DNA of 21,707 bases, taken from positions 1-21,707 of the forward strand of contig JAGODU010000062.1 of NCBI GenBank assembly GCA_017998095.1, in the 5' to 3' direction. The position numbers and the translations under genes are program-made. Shown here piece after piece: positions 1 to 7,594 of this stretch (positions within the stretch are counted from its first letter, which is position 1; each line of letters starts with the position of its first letter). The DNA is from Prolixibacteraceae bacterium. Its GTDB lineage: Bacteria; Bacteroidota; Bacteroidia; Bacteroidales; Prolixibacteraceae. Below the pieces are notes generated by a model that saw nothing but the letters and a program-made list of their open reading frames with translations, searched no databases and was not told where the DNA came from.

Positions 1-1
1 A

Positions 2-580
2 TATACAGGTGCAAATTCAAGGTGTGTAAAGTATCTTGGACTTGCATACCTGAGGGGAGATACTTTGAATCCAAAAAGAAATTCGGTTGTTGAAGGTGAT
101 AAGATGGTAATAGGGAATTCCATACCCGACTTTACATTCAACTGGCTTAACAATTTTGAATATAAAAATTTCTATTGCGAAATGCTATGGTACGGAGCAA
201 TAGGTGTCGATAAATATAATGCTACAAAAGCTTCTACTTTCATTACCGGACTTAATTCAGAAGTAAGAAATATTGTAATGGATACATTGAAATACCACAC
301 AACAAATATTTTCTATGAAAGCTCTTACTTTGTTGAGGATGCAAGCTTCGTCAGACTTAAAACATTAAGCTTTACTTATTCCCAGCCTAAGAAGATAGCT
401 TCAAAAATTAGTATGGAATATACTTTAAGCTTTGAAAACCTTATTACAATAACCCGGTATTCCGGTTATGACCCAGAGGCTTCAATATATACAGATAACA
501 ATTTCACGGATAATGCAATAGATAAAGGAGCTTACCCCAATCCAAGAGGTGTTTTCTTAGGCATTAACATGACTTTTTAA
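2..580 (+). CDS. SusC/RagA-like TonB-dependent receptor, C-terminal end (partial)
   Basis: The reading frame is open from the first bases of the window to the TAA at 578-580, with no start inside, so this is the last 192 codons of a gene that begins upstream. The pattern is that of the final beta-strands of a SusC-family outer-membrane barrel: a NSIPDFTFNW segment (like the family's G-x-P-x-P-D-x-x-Y/F), strands of alternating polarity, a SGYDPEA motif, and the end YPNPRGVFLGINMTF with the aromatic last residue typical of outer-membrane barrels. Such receptors import glycans or peptides with energy from TonB and pair with a SusD lipoprotein, which is the next gene four bases on. The substrate cannot be read from this fragment. 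The in-frame TTG at 65 is an internal leucine, not a start. Confidence 0.9.
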   Translation, partial: YTGANSRCVKYLGLAYLRGDTLNPKRNSVVEGDKMVIGNSIPDFTFNWLNNFEYKNFYCEMLWYGAIGVDKYNATKASTFITGLNSEVRNIVMDTLKYHTTNIFYESSYFVEDASFVRLKTLSFTYSQPKKIASKISMEYTLSFENLITITRYSGYDPEASIYTDNNFTDNAIDKGAYPNPRGVFLGINMTF

Positions 581-584
581 AATA

Positions 585-2159
585 ATGGCAATGAAGAAAT
601 ATATCACAATATTATCCTTTTTACTTCTCTTCTCCTGCGAAGACGAATTTTATAAAGATGTAAACAAGTATCTGGCAATTGATACTGAAGAAGAAAAGGT
701 TGAAATGATGAACGGTATTTATTCAAACCTTGTTAAGGTTCATAACTACAACTATTTTAGTTTAACCGGCAGAGCCGATGATTTAAATCAATACATCAGC
801 TATATGTTCTATCTGGAAGATGGTCGTATCAATTGCGGTGCTTCAGCCAGCAATCAAATCGATTATACTGATATCGCCTCTGAAAAATATTCCTTTTTAT
901 ACACTGCTATCATTAATATTAATACCCTCCTTGAAACTTTAAAAGAACCTGAGGATAAGTATCTGCTCGGGGAACTTCATTTCTTAAGGGCTTACTGTTA
1001 TTTAAAACTCGCAAGGCTTTTCGGCACTCCTCCATTGGTAAAGGATACTGATGTAAGTTATACACTTGAAAAACCTACACATCAGGAAATGTTTCAGTTT
1101 ATTGAAGAAGAATTGCTTAATGCAATAGAACTTCTGCCGGAAACTTATACTGAGGCTAGGGTTTCGGGAGAAACCCCCCATAAAGGAACTGCCAAAGCCT
1201 TGCTGGCAGAAGTTTATCTTTCTATGGCCGGATTTCCTTTATATGATACAGGTAAGTATGCAGAAGCAGCCCGATTAGCAGGTGAAGTAATTGAAAGAGC
1301 CGACTACTATAACTTTGCCCTTCTTGATGATTTCGCTTCCCTATGGAAAGAAGATTACAAACACAATAAGGAAAATCTATTCGGACTGTTCTTTAAAGGC
1401 AATGAAGATAATGAAATGAATAATATTGCAAATTATATGTTGAGCTATAACATGGAAGGGGAATGGGCAAGTATGAATTTAGAAAGTAGTTATAATCCCG
1501 AAATCAAATTCTATGTCGACTTTCCGTTAAACTACAGGAAAGAACAAACCTTTGTCATTGGCACATATGGTGCAAAATATTACAATACAATGGATACATC
1601 ATTTTACGTGATGCAATTTTCACCCTTTGACCCGATAAAAGAACCCTGTGAATTTATACGTGGTGCTGTATATAAAAAGTGGATTGATATTACTAATGAA
1701 AAGTACGATCCCGGAAATTTTGCTGAAAAATATTCTGTATATTCTGCCCTTTCAGAAGTAACCCTTTACTTGTTACGCTATGCACATACTCTACTTACCT
1801 ATGCCGAGGCGAAAGCACGCTCCGGCAATCTTGATGCATCTGCTTATGAAATGATCAACAGGATAAGGAGGCGCGCCAATCATCTCGATATTTATTCTCC
1901 TTCAGTATTTGATCTTACACCCGGCCTTTCTGCTGAGCAATTTGCTGATTCAGTTGTAAAGGAACGCTCCTGGGAACTGGCAGGTGAACCCGATGGAAGA
2001 TGGTTTGATATTATCAGATTAAACCTTAAGGATCAACTACCTTCAATGAGTTATAGTTTCGACTTCCCAAATAAGGCAACATCTGCCAGTGTTACTGATG
2101 AATGGTATTTTTACCCTATTCCTGAACAAGATCGCTTTTTAAACCCTAATTTCAAATAG
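585..2159 (+). CDS. SusD/RagB-family outer-membrane nutrient-binding lipoprotein
   Basis: This protein of 524 residues is the usual size for SusD-like proteins. The N-terminus has a lipoprotein signal ending in LLLFSC, followed at once by acidic residues (EDE). In Bacteroidota that arrangement is a surface-export signal, so the protein is probably anchored on the outer face. SusD-family features are the helical TPR-like N-terminal half (FLRAYCYLKLARLFG), the segment YAEAKARSG near residue 405, RSWELAGEPDGRWFDIIRL near residue 465, and the ending YFYPIPEQDRFLNPN. It should act as the lid and ligand-binding partner of the SusC receptor encoded just upstream (4-base gap). Two ATGs are possible, at 585 and 591. 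The second gives a more typical MKKYITIL signal peptide. The ligand is unknown. Confidence 0.93.
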   Translation: MAMKKYITILSFLLLFSCEDEFYKDVNKYLAIDTEEEKVEMMNGIYSNLVKVHNYNYFSLTGRADDLNQYISYMFYLEDGRINCGASASNQIDYTDIASEKYSFLYTAIININTLLETLKEPEDKYLLGELHFLRAYCYLKLARLFGTPPLVKDTDVSYTLEKPTHQEMFQFIEEELLNAIELLPETYTEARVSGETPHKGTAKALLAEVYLSMAGFPLYDTGKYAEAARLAGEVIERADYYNFALLDDFASLWKEDYKHNKENLFGLFFKGNEDNEMNNIANYMLSYNMEGEWASMNLESSYNPEIKFYVDFPLNYRKEQTFVIGTYGAKYYNTMDTSFYVMQFSPFDPIKEPCEFIRGAVYKKWIDITNEKYDPGNFAEKYSVYSALSEVTLYLLRYAHTLLTYAEAKARSGNLDASAYEMINRIRRRANHLDIYSPSVFDLTPGLSAEQFADSVVKERSWELAGEPDGRWFDIIRLNLKDQLPSMSYSFDFPNKATSASVTDEWYFYPIPEQDRFLNPNFK

Positions 2160-2161
2160 TC

Positions 2162-3526
2162 ATGAAAAAATATATACATCACAATATTGTTGTTGCAATT
2201 ATCATGTTAACTGTAATATTTGTCAGGACATCATTTGCACAGGAAAATTTGCAATTAAGTATTGGAGAAGGCATTTCTGCCTCTCTGCCGGAACTTGTCG
2301 ATATCAAGAGCGTAAACACTTCCCTGAAGCTTGATTCGATCTATGAAGATTTGAATATCGGATACAAAACCATTAAAAGAAAATGGCTTTTCAATTATGA
2401 CAATAACAATTTGACTACTAAAGAGCACCTGTACTATTCTGATGATTACAGCAACCCATTAAACCTACGGGAAGAATGGTTCTACAATGAAAGAGGACAA
2501 GTAGTTAAATATCAGGAGAGAGATGTCCTTACGACCTTGTCGGACAGCTTATTTGTTAAAGTTCTCCAGGAAAATACTTATGCAGGCGATAATATCATAC
2601 TAATAAAAAGTAAAACAGTGAGCAGAGCAAGTGCAGGAGGTAATTATGTAAACGGAGAACTTGTATTGCATTATTCAATTGAGTACCATGAAACATTTAT
2701 CAGAAATTTATATAACACAGAGGGTAACTTATATCTGGCTTATAAAGAACCAACTAAAGATTCAATTTTTTACTATTACTATGACGCTGACCATCTAAGG
2801 TTAAGAATTGAAAAGATTAATAGTAATAACCAACTATATGTTGAACAATTTGAATACACAGAATCAAATACGATGAAACATATTTCAAAAAAATATGACC
2901 GTTTCTATAACACAACAGATGTTTCTGATATAGAAAAAAAAGTTTTATCCTCGGAATATGTATATGATTATGAACTTAATGATTATGGGAAACCCAATAA
3001 AATAACAGTAACAGCAAATAACTATGGATTTTCAAACTATGATTCCCAGACTTTCTTTGAATACAATGAAAATGGTCAGCCTGTATTGATTTCTATTTAC
3101 TTCTGGGGCACTCAGAACTCATCGAAAAGTGAATGGTATGAACAGGCCAGACTTGTTTATAAATACAACGATGATGGCAATATCTCCAGCTACCAGATGT
3201 CCATTTATGATGCCCGCCTACATGGATGGGTAATAGGCGAGCAAAAGACATACTTCTACAGTTCTTTGAAAAGTACAACATCTAAGATCGAAACCTCTAA
3301 TGTTGATGTTTGCATATACCCCAACCCCGTAAATGAAACTATTTATCTGTCGGGCACAATATGCAATGACTCGAAATTCATTATTCATGATTACTCTGGA
3401 AAGAGTGTTTCCGAAGGAGAAATGACCGGGAACTCAATTAATGTGAGCAATCTCAGAAAAGGCCTTTACCTGATTAATATTTATAATGACAAAGCCCGAA
3501 CTGTAAAAAGGTTTATAAAGGAATAG
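2162..3526 (+). CDS. T9SS-exported protein with YD/RHS-like repeats
   Basis: The protein has 454 residues. It starts with a Sec signal peptide ending near TSFAQ and finishes with a type A T9SS sorting domain (from about residue 382: YPNPVNETIYLSG, then YSGKSVSEG, LRKGLYLINIY and a basic end), so it should cross the outer membrane and be released or attached at the surface. The middle is tyrosine- and asparagine-rich, with recurring Y-N-x-x-G-like units (YNERGQVVKY, YNTEGNLYLAY, YNENGQPVLI, YNDDGNISSYQ). These resemble the beta-hairpin YD motifs of RHS-type proteins, but no enzymatic core is visible. It begins two bases after the SusD stop and is clearly in the same operon, so it may bind or present the substrate of the SusCD pair. 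That role is inferred from position only. Confidence 0.82.
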   Translation: MKKYIHHNIVVAIIMLTVIFVRTSFAQENLQLSIGEGISASLPELVDIKSVNTSLKLDSIYEDLNIGYKTIKRKWLFNYDNNNLTTKEHLYYSDDYSNPLNLREEWFYNERGQVVKYQERDVLTTLSDSLFVKVLQENTYAGDNIILIKSKTVSRASAGGNYVNGELVLHYSIEYHETFIRNLYNTEGNLYLAYKEPTKDSIFYYYYDADHLRLRIEKINSNNQLYVEQFEYTESNTMKHISKKYDRFYNTTDVSDIEKKVLSSEYVYDYELNDYGKPNKITVTANNYGFSNYDSQTFFEYNENGQPVLISIYFWGTQNSSKSEWYEQARLVYKYNDDGNISSYQMSIYDARLHGWVIGEQKTYFYSSLKSTTSKIETSNVDVCIYPNPVNETIYLSGTICNDSKFIIHDYSGKSVSEGEMTGNSINVSNLRKGLYLINIYNDKARTVKRFIKE

Positions 3527-3591
3527 ATATACTTATATTCCATTTCCCCATTACTCATAAAGAAATCAGGTGATTATTCAATTTATTCTGA

Positions 3592-3631
3592 ATTAATTAA
3601 TAGAATTATACCCTCAATTTTATTAATTAAT
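3592..3631. repeat. 40-nt near-perfect inverted repeat before higBA
   Basis: Arms ATTAATTAATA (3592-3602) and TATTAATTAAT (3621-3631) are exact inverted copies. The stem continues inward by GAATT against AATTT with one G-T pair, leaving an 8-nt loop (3608-3615). The right arm ends two bases before the candidate -33 box of the toxin-antitoxin promoter, so it could be an operator for HigA or the HigBA complex. It could also be a 3'-end hairpin of the SusCD operon, although the stem is nearly all A-T and weak. An outer inverted pair, AATCAGGT (3564-3571) and ACCTGATT (3647-3654), flanks it. Confidence 0.6.
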
Positions 3632-3633
3632 CA

Positions 3634-3665
3634 TTTGGAATTAGTTACCTGATTAGCTAACTTTG
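3634..3665 (+). promoter_or_regulatory. Bacteroidota-type promoter of higBA
   Basis: TTTG at 3634-3637, a 20-base spacer and TAACTTTG at 3658-3665 match the Bacteroidota sigma-factor consensus TTTG-N(19-23)-TAnnTTTG exactly. The -7 box ends only two bases before the ATG of higB (3668), so transcription would begin at or within the start codon. That suggests a leaderless mRNA. Confidence 0.65.
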
Positions 3666-3667
3666 CT

Positions 3668-4024
3668 ATGGAAATAAACAAAATCAGAGAAGTATTTTTT
3701 TATAAAAATTACTTTCTGGACTTCTTCGATACTTTAACCTCAGATGTTAAAACAAAACTAAACTGGACGTTAAGACTAATTGAAACAACAGAAAGAGTAC
3801 CGATAAAATACTTCAAGTATTTGGAAAGTTCAACTGGAATATACGAGATCAGAGTAGAGTTCGGAAGTAATATTTATAGAGTATTTTCTTTTTTTGATGA
3901 AGGGAAACTCATAATTCTGATTAACGGATTTAAGAAGAAATCGAACAAGACTCCCAGGAGTGAAATTGCAATGGCAGAAAAAATAAAAAAAGAATATTTC
4001 AATGAAAAATCAAACAACCAATAA
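3668..4024 (+). CDS. higB: HigB-type toxin, RelE/ParE superfamily (Gp49-like)
   Basis: The protein has 118 residues, a normal length for the phage Gp49-like/HigB toxin family. Family features are the central beta-sheet segment GIYEIRVEFGSNIYRVFSFF (about residues 57-76), then LIILINGFKKKSNKTP (about 80-95), then a C-terminal helix with EIAMAEKIKKEY. Toxins of this family are ribosome-dependent mRNA endonucleases. The conserved basic and aromatic residues (R62, Y71, R72, K89-K91) are compatible with that activity. The antitoxin gene overlaps the toxin's 3' end by 23 bases, and toxin-first order is characteristic of HigBA rather than RelBE. The only good start is the ATG at 3668, since there is no other methionine until residue 101. 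A complete promoter lies directly upstream, so the pair has its own transcription. Confidence 0.88.
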   Translation: MEINKIREVFFYKNYFLDFFDTLTSDVKTKLNWTLRLIETTERVPIKYFKYLESSTGIYEIRVEFGSNIYRVFSFFDEGKLIILINGFKKKSNKTPRSEIAMAEKIKKEYFNEKSNNQ

Positions 4025-4310
4025 CCTCAAATCACTCTCTGACCATCTGGATGAGCAATATGGTAAAAGAGGTACTCCTGAAAGAGAAGAATTTGAAGAA
4101 GGATTTGAATCTTTCAAAATTGGAGTTATGCTTCAGGAACTCCGTAAAGAACATGGTATGACTCAGGAACAGCTTGCCCAGAAATGCGGGACAACAAAAA
4201 CATACATTTCAAGAATTGAAAATGATTCTTCTGATATCAGACTTACTACAATAATGAGAATCATTCGTCAGGGTTTTGGGATGAAACTTAAACTTACAGT
4301 TGAGCCCTGA
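4002..4310 (+). CDS. higA: HigA-type antitoxin, XRE-family helix-turn-helix
   Basis: This 102-residue protein has a C-terminal Cro/C1-type helix-turn-helix at about residues 41-98: IGVMLQELRKEHGMTQEQLAQ, then CGTTKTYISRIEN as the recognition-helix region. The N-terminal 35 residues are charged and rich in acidic residues (EREEFEEGFE). It should neutralise the HigB toxin by direct binding and repress the shared promoter at 3634-3665. The ATG at 4002 lies inside the toxin gene, giving a 23-base overlap that points to translational coupling. The stop is only three bases from the stop of the convergent AlkD-like gene, so there is no space for an intergenic terminator. Confidence 0.9.
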   Translation: MKNQTTNNLKSLSDHLDEQYGKRGTPEREEFEEGFESFKIGVMLQELRKEHGMTQEQLAQKCGTTKTYISRIENDSSDIRLTTIMRIIRQGFGMKLKLTVEP

Positions 4311-4313
4311 CCT

Positions 4314-5018
4314 TTACAAATTCTTCTTACCGTAAAAGATTTTATTCCTTACTTCTCTTAAAATCCTTTTATGAAGTACTGACTCATGCTTCAGAAGAAA
4401 TTCTTTTACTATACCCGACTCCCTTTTTGCCAGCTCCCTCAGTGCCCACGAAACAGCTTTAACAACCATATCATGATAATCTTCCTTCACCATTTCACAT
4501 ATCATCAGTGTTCTAATGGAATCGCCCAACCCTCCATGTGCTTTCTGGTTAAGCGGTATTGTTGATACAACTCCCAACCTCCTCTGCCAGTAATCTTTAT
4601 CCCTGATCAATTCAATAATATCTTCATCATCGAGAATGCCAAGTCTCCAGGCATTTCCATGTACATATACACCGTAACAATCAACACTTGCCCAGTTATC
4701 AAGCCCCTTGTTAAAATATTTAATATCAGCTTTTGTTGCTTCTATTAATAATTGTTTATCACTTCTCAGGAAATCGCATGCTATCATGAAACATTCTATT
4801 ATTCCACTGTCGGACAGCTCTTTTGCTATTTCAATCTTTCCCCTTGAAGTGAGTCCCTTCGCTTTTTTCATCAATTCTTTTACTATTCTCTTTTCATCAA
4901 CTCCCTGTAATCCGGCAACTTTCAGGGCAGTTGGTATCATCGTTTCATTGAACTTTATCCTTGAAGGATCTCCCGAATCGAGCACGTCCTGAATTGTTTC
5001 TTTAACTAAATAAGTCAT
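4314..5018 (-). CDS. AlkD-like DNA alkylation repair protein (HEAT-like repeats)
   Basis: The protein has 234 residues and is predicted all-helical, matching the AlkC/AlkD family of DNA glycosylases that remove positively charged alkylated bases such as 3-methyladenine and 7-methylguanine without flipping them. The residues that define the AlkD active cleft are in place: W109 and D113 in DNWASVDCYG, R146/R147 in DYWQRRLGVV, and W191 in AVSWALREL. In Bacillus cereus AlkD the corresponding residues are W109, D113, R148 and W187, so spacing is nearly identical. The ATG at 5018 is followed by a plausible N-terminal helix. The gene stands alone, convergent with higBA and divergent from the VIT/vWA gene. 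Glycosylase activity is inferred from these residues. Some family members bind DNA without excising bases. Confidence 0.85.
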   Translation of the reverse strand: MTYLVKETIQDVLDSGDPSRIKFNETMIPTALKVAGLQGVDEKRIVKELMKKAKGLTSRGKIEIAKELSDSGIIECFMIACDFLRSDKQLLIEATKADIKYFNKGLDNWASVDCYGVYVHGNAWRLGILDDEDIIELIRDKDYWQRRLGVVSTIPLNQKAHGGLGDSIRTLMICEMVKEDYHDMVVKAVSWALRELAKRESGIVKEFLLKHESVLHKRILREVRNKIFYGKKNL

Positions 5019-5116
5019 TTAATCATGTTTTATATTTTGTTAATTTATTAACTTTAAGCAACCTTTTTAAACCTTAATTCATCTAAGGGTATTATATCAT
5101 ACTAAATCACTATCCT

Positions 5117-6520
5117 ATGAAAAATTTTCATACTCTTTCAAATTTAAAAAGAATATCAGTGCTTTTACTAGCTATAAGCATGAATTTCTTTTCATCAATT
5201 GCATTTGCCCAGGAAGAAGAAACAGAAGATAAGACTATTTCTCCATTCTTTTACGTAGAATCTTCAGATTCAACCGTTGATCAGCTACCTCTCAAATCGA
5301 CCAAAGTAAATGTCGATATAAGTGGCGTCATTGCTGATGTTACTATTCTTCAAAGCTATTCTAATGTCGGCTCCAAAACCATTGAAGCTAAATACATTTT
5401 CCCGATGTCGACCAAAGCAGCTGTTTACAAGCTCCGTATGATAATAGGCGACAGGATAATGACTGCTGTGGTAAAAGAAAAAGAGCAGGCACAGGAAGAA
5501 TATGAAGAAGCTATTCAACAAGGACACACTGCCACCCTTCTCGAACAGGAGCGCCCCAATGTTATGCAGATGAAAGTCGGCAATATCCTGCCCGGCGACA
5601 ATATTGACATAGAACTGAGATACACTGAACTTATTACCCCCGTAAATGGTGTTTATGAATTTGTGTATCCAACAGTTGTTGGTCCCCGCTATTTCGGACC
5701 TTCATCCGATCCTTCCGACAGTACCTGGGTTGAAATACCATACACCCACGAGGGAGAACCACCAATGAATACTTTCGATATTAATGTTTCTATAAACGGA
5801 GGCATGCCGGTAAAGGCCGTCAGTTGCCCTTCACATGAACCTGTAGATATAGAGTATCTCAGTGAAACCGCTGTTAAGGTTGGCTTGCGGGAAGGTGATT
5901 CACTTTCGGGAAACAAAGACTTTATCCTTGATTACGTACTCAGCGGCGATAAGAATGAAGCCGGGGTATTGCTTTACGAAGGTGAAGATGAAAACTTCTT
6001 CCTTTCTATGATACAGCCTCCAAAGAATCCTGAGCCAAATGATGTCAACTATCGTGAATATATTTTCATCGTTGATGTTTCAGGCTCAATGTTCGGCTTT
6101 CCTCTTGAAATATCAAAGTCGCTTATAACTAATGTGATAAACAGTTTGAATCCACTTGAAAAGTTCAATATAATTTGTTTTTCCGGAGGGTCTTCATTTC
6201 TGTTTGATGAGTCAAAATATGCAACACCTGAAAATAAAGAATCCGCAAATACATTCCTGACATCATTAAGCGGAGGAGGAGGCACTAACCTTCTGCCGGC
6301 TCTTCAGTCTGCTCTTTCCTATCCCACTGATGATGAATTTTCAAGAATATTTGTAATTGCTACCGACGGATACGTAACAGTTGAAAAGGACGCTTTCGAC
6401 CTTATTCGTAACAATCTCAATAAGGCAAACTTCTTTGCATTCGGGATAGGCACTGCAGTCAACCGCTTTATAATTGAAGGAATGGCCCATGCAGGTATGG
6501 GTGAAGCCTTTGTAGTTTAA
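5117..6520 (+). CDS. VIT and von Willebrand A domain protein, N-terminal part, ended by a premature TAA
   Basis: The 467-residue product has a signal peptide ending at SIAFAQ (about residue 32), an inter-alpha-trypsin-inhibitor-type VIT domain (about 42-170, with KYIFPMS, KEKEQAQEEYEEA and LPGDNIDIELRY), and a von Willebrand A domain from about residue 314. The metal-ion adhesion site is intact: D320-x-S322-x-S324 in VDVSGSM, T390 in GGGGTN, and D417 in ATDG. Such proteins are exported and bind partners through the A domain. The frame stops at TAA 6518-6520 just as the A domain finishes (EAFVV), but the same frame stays open to 7388 and encodes the missing part of the family. This is therefore the front of an interrupted gene, not a naturally short protein. 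If made alone it would lack the T9SS sorting domain and would not be expected to leave the periplasm. Confidence 0.85.
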   Translation: MKNFHTLSNLKRISVLLLAISMNFFSSIAFAQEEETEDKTISPFFYVESSDSTVDQLPLKSTKVNVDISGVIADVTILQSYSNVGSKTIEAKYIFPMSTKAAVYKLRMIIGDRIMTAVVKEKEQAQEEYEEAIQQGHTATLLEQERPNVMQMKVGNILPGDNIDIELRYTELITPVNGVYEFVYPTVVGPRYFGPSSDPSDSTWVEIPYTHEGEPPMNTFDINVSINGGMPVKAVSCPSHEPVDIEYLSETAVKVGLREGDSLSGNKDFILDYVLSGDKNEAGVLLYEGEDENFFLSMIQPPKNPEPNDVNYREYIFIVDVSGSMFGFPLEISKSLITNVINSLNPLEKFNIICFSGGSSFLFDESKYATPENKESANTFLTSLSGGGGTNLLPALQSALSYPTDDEFSRIFVIATDGYVTVEKDAFDLIRNNLNKANFFAFGIGTAVNRFIIEGMAHAGMGEAFVV

Positions 6521-7390
6521 AAACAAGCAGAAGCAGCTGCCGATGCCGAACTCTTCAGAAACTATATTGAAAACCCTGTGCTTACCGGAATCAAAGCTTC
6601 ATTTAACAACTTCGATGTATATGACGTTGAACCGGTTGCAATCCCCGATGTCTTTGCAGAAAGACCAATAATTATTTATGGAAAATGGAAGTCCCCATTG
6701 CAGGGATCAATCAAACTGGACGGTATTTCAGGGAAGAATATACCTTACAGCAAAACTCTGAATATGAATGACTATACCCCATCTGATGAAAATAAAGCTT
6801 TAAGGTATTTATGGGCAAGATACAGACTCCGGATGCTCAGCGATTATAATAACTCCACTTTCTATTCAGATAAGGAACAATTAAAAACTGAAATCACTGA
6901 CTTAGGATTGAAATATAATCTTCTCACAGAATATACCTCTTTCATTGCTATCGACTCTTTAATCAGGAATGTTGACGGGCAGCTCACAACAGTGGTAGTA
7001 CCAAATCCAATGCCTGAAGGAGTTTCAGACCTTGCTGTAGGTGATTATACAGGTAATAAGATTGCTACTGCAAATTACTCACTGGAATTGTTAAACAATA
7101 CCGGAACAAACAGCTTAACTAAAATAGTTAAAGCATATCCCAATCCTTTCATTTCAAACTTGTCATTCATAATTCAAATTGCAGGTGAAGATTGTTATAA
7201 AACAAAAGAAGTTGAGATTTATAACAGCATCGGACAACTTGTCAACAAGATTGATGTCACCTCACTTTCTTCTTCAGTCAATTATCTGACTATACCTGAA
7301 AGTGAATTTAAAGGACAAAAAGGAATTTTCTGTTTAGTATTTAAAATTGACAGCAAAGAATACGGAAGTATTAAAGTCAACAGGAAATAA
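6521..7390 (+). pseudogene. Separated C-terminal part of the VIT/vWA protein with T9SS sorting domain
   Basis: This 289-codon stretch is in exactly the same frame as the preceding gene, directly after its TAA. It continues with KQAEAAADAELF, then the family's post-A-domain region (YLWARYRLRMLSDY and LGLKYNLLTEYTSFIAID, typical of VIT/vWA proteins), and ends with a type A T9SS sorting domain from about 7127 (KAYPNPFISNLSF, YNSIGQLVNKID, GIFCLVFK). The only start-like codon near the front is the GTG at 6578, which falls in the middle of a conserved stretch and has no signal peptide after it, so independent translation would give a cytoplasmic fragment. No further stops or frameshifts have accumulated, which suggests a recent nonsense mutation or a sequence error. 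Full length without the stop would be 757 codons. Confidence 0.75.
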
Positions 7391-7427
7391 AGCCGTATTA
7401 ACACTATTCAAATTATAGTTTGAACCA

Positions 7428-7460
7428 TACCAAATTCGTACCAGATTCGTACCAAATACC
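7428..7460 (+). repeat. Tandem 11-nt repeats
   Basis: TACCAAATTCG (7428-7438), TACCAGATTCG (7439-7449) and the partial copy TACCAAATACC (7450-7460) lie head to tail. The third copy forms the left arm of the adjoining hairpin. There are too few copies, without spacers, for a CRISPR array. Confidence 0.7.
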
Positions 7461-7495
7461 ATAAGAGGGGTTGCCTTATGGTATTTGGGTCGAAT
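7445..7495. repeat. Intergenic stem-loop between the VIT/vWA gene and tdh
   Basis: The arms CCAAATACCATAAG (7452-7465) and CTTATGGTATTTGG (7475-7488) form a perfect 14-bp stem with a 9-nt loop. After a short mismatch the stem resumes with ATTCG (7445-7449) against CGAAT (7491-7495). It lies 54 bases past the last stop codon and is not followed by a T-run, so it is not a standard intrinsic terminator. It could be a palindromic repeat element, an mRNA-stabilising 3' hairpin or an operator for tdh. Confidence 0.7.
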
Positions 7496-7594
7496 GAGTT
7501 ACTTATCTAGTACGGTTAAGGAGTATATGGTATAATCTCATTTGTTTTAATCTTTTTTATCATGAAATTGCATAAATAAATACTGATCTGTATT

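Noticed and set aside
65..580. Stand-alone 171-residue protein starting at TTG 65
   Set aside because: The frame is open upstream to the window edge and reads as continuous SusC-family sequence, so the TTG is internal.
4708..4992. Open + frame of 94 codons opposite the AlkD-like gene
   Set aside because: It lies entirely antisense to a gene with conserved catalytic residues, and its product is a low-complexity serine/isoleucine/leucine-rich sequence without a recognisable family.
6518..6520. TAA as a recoded sense codon
   Set aside because: TAA ends many other genes in the window (SusC, purC, antiporter, PhoH family) at the proper family lengths, so the standard code applies. The following A gives a strong termination context, which argues against readthrough.
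7428..7460. CRISPR-like repeats
   Set aside because: Only two and a half copies of 11 nt directly abutting, with no spacers and no cas genes nearby.
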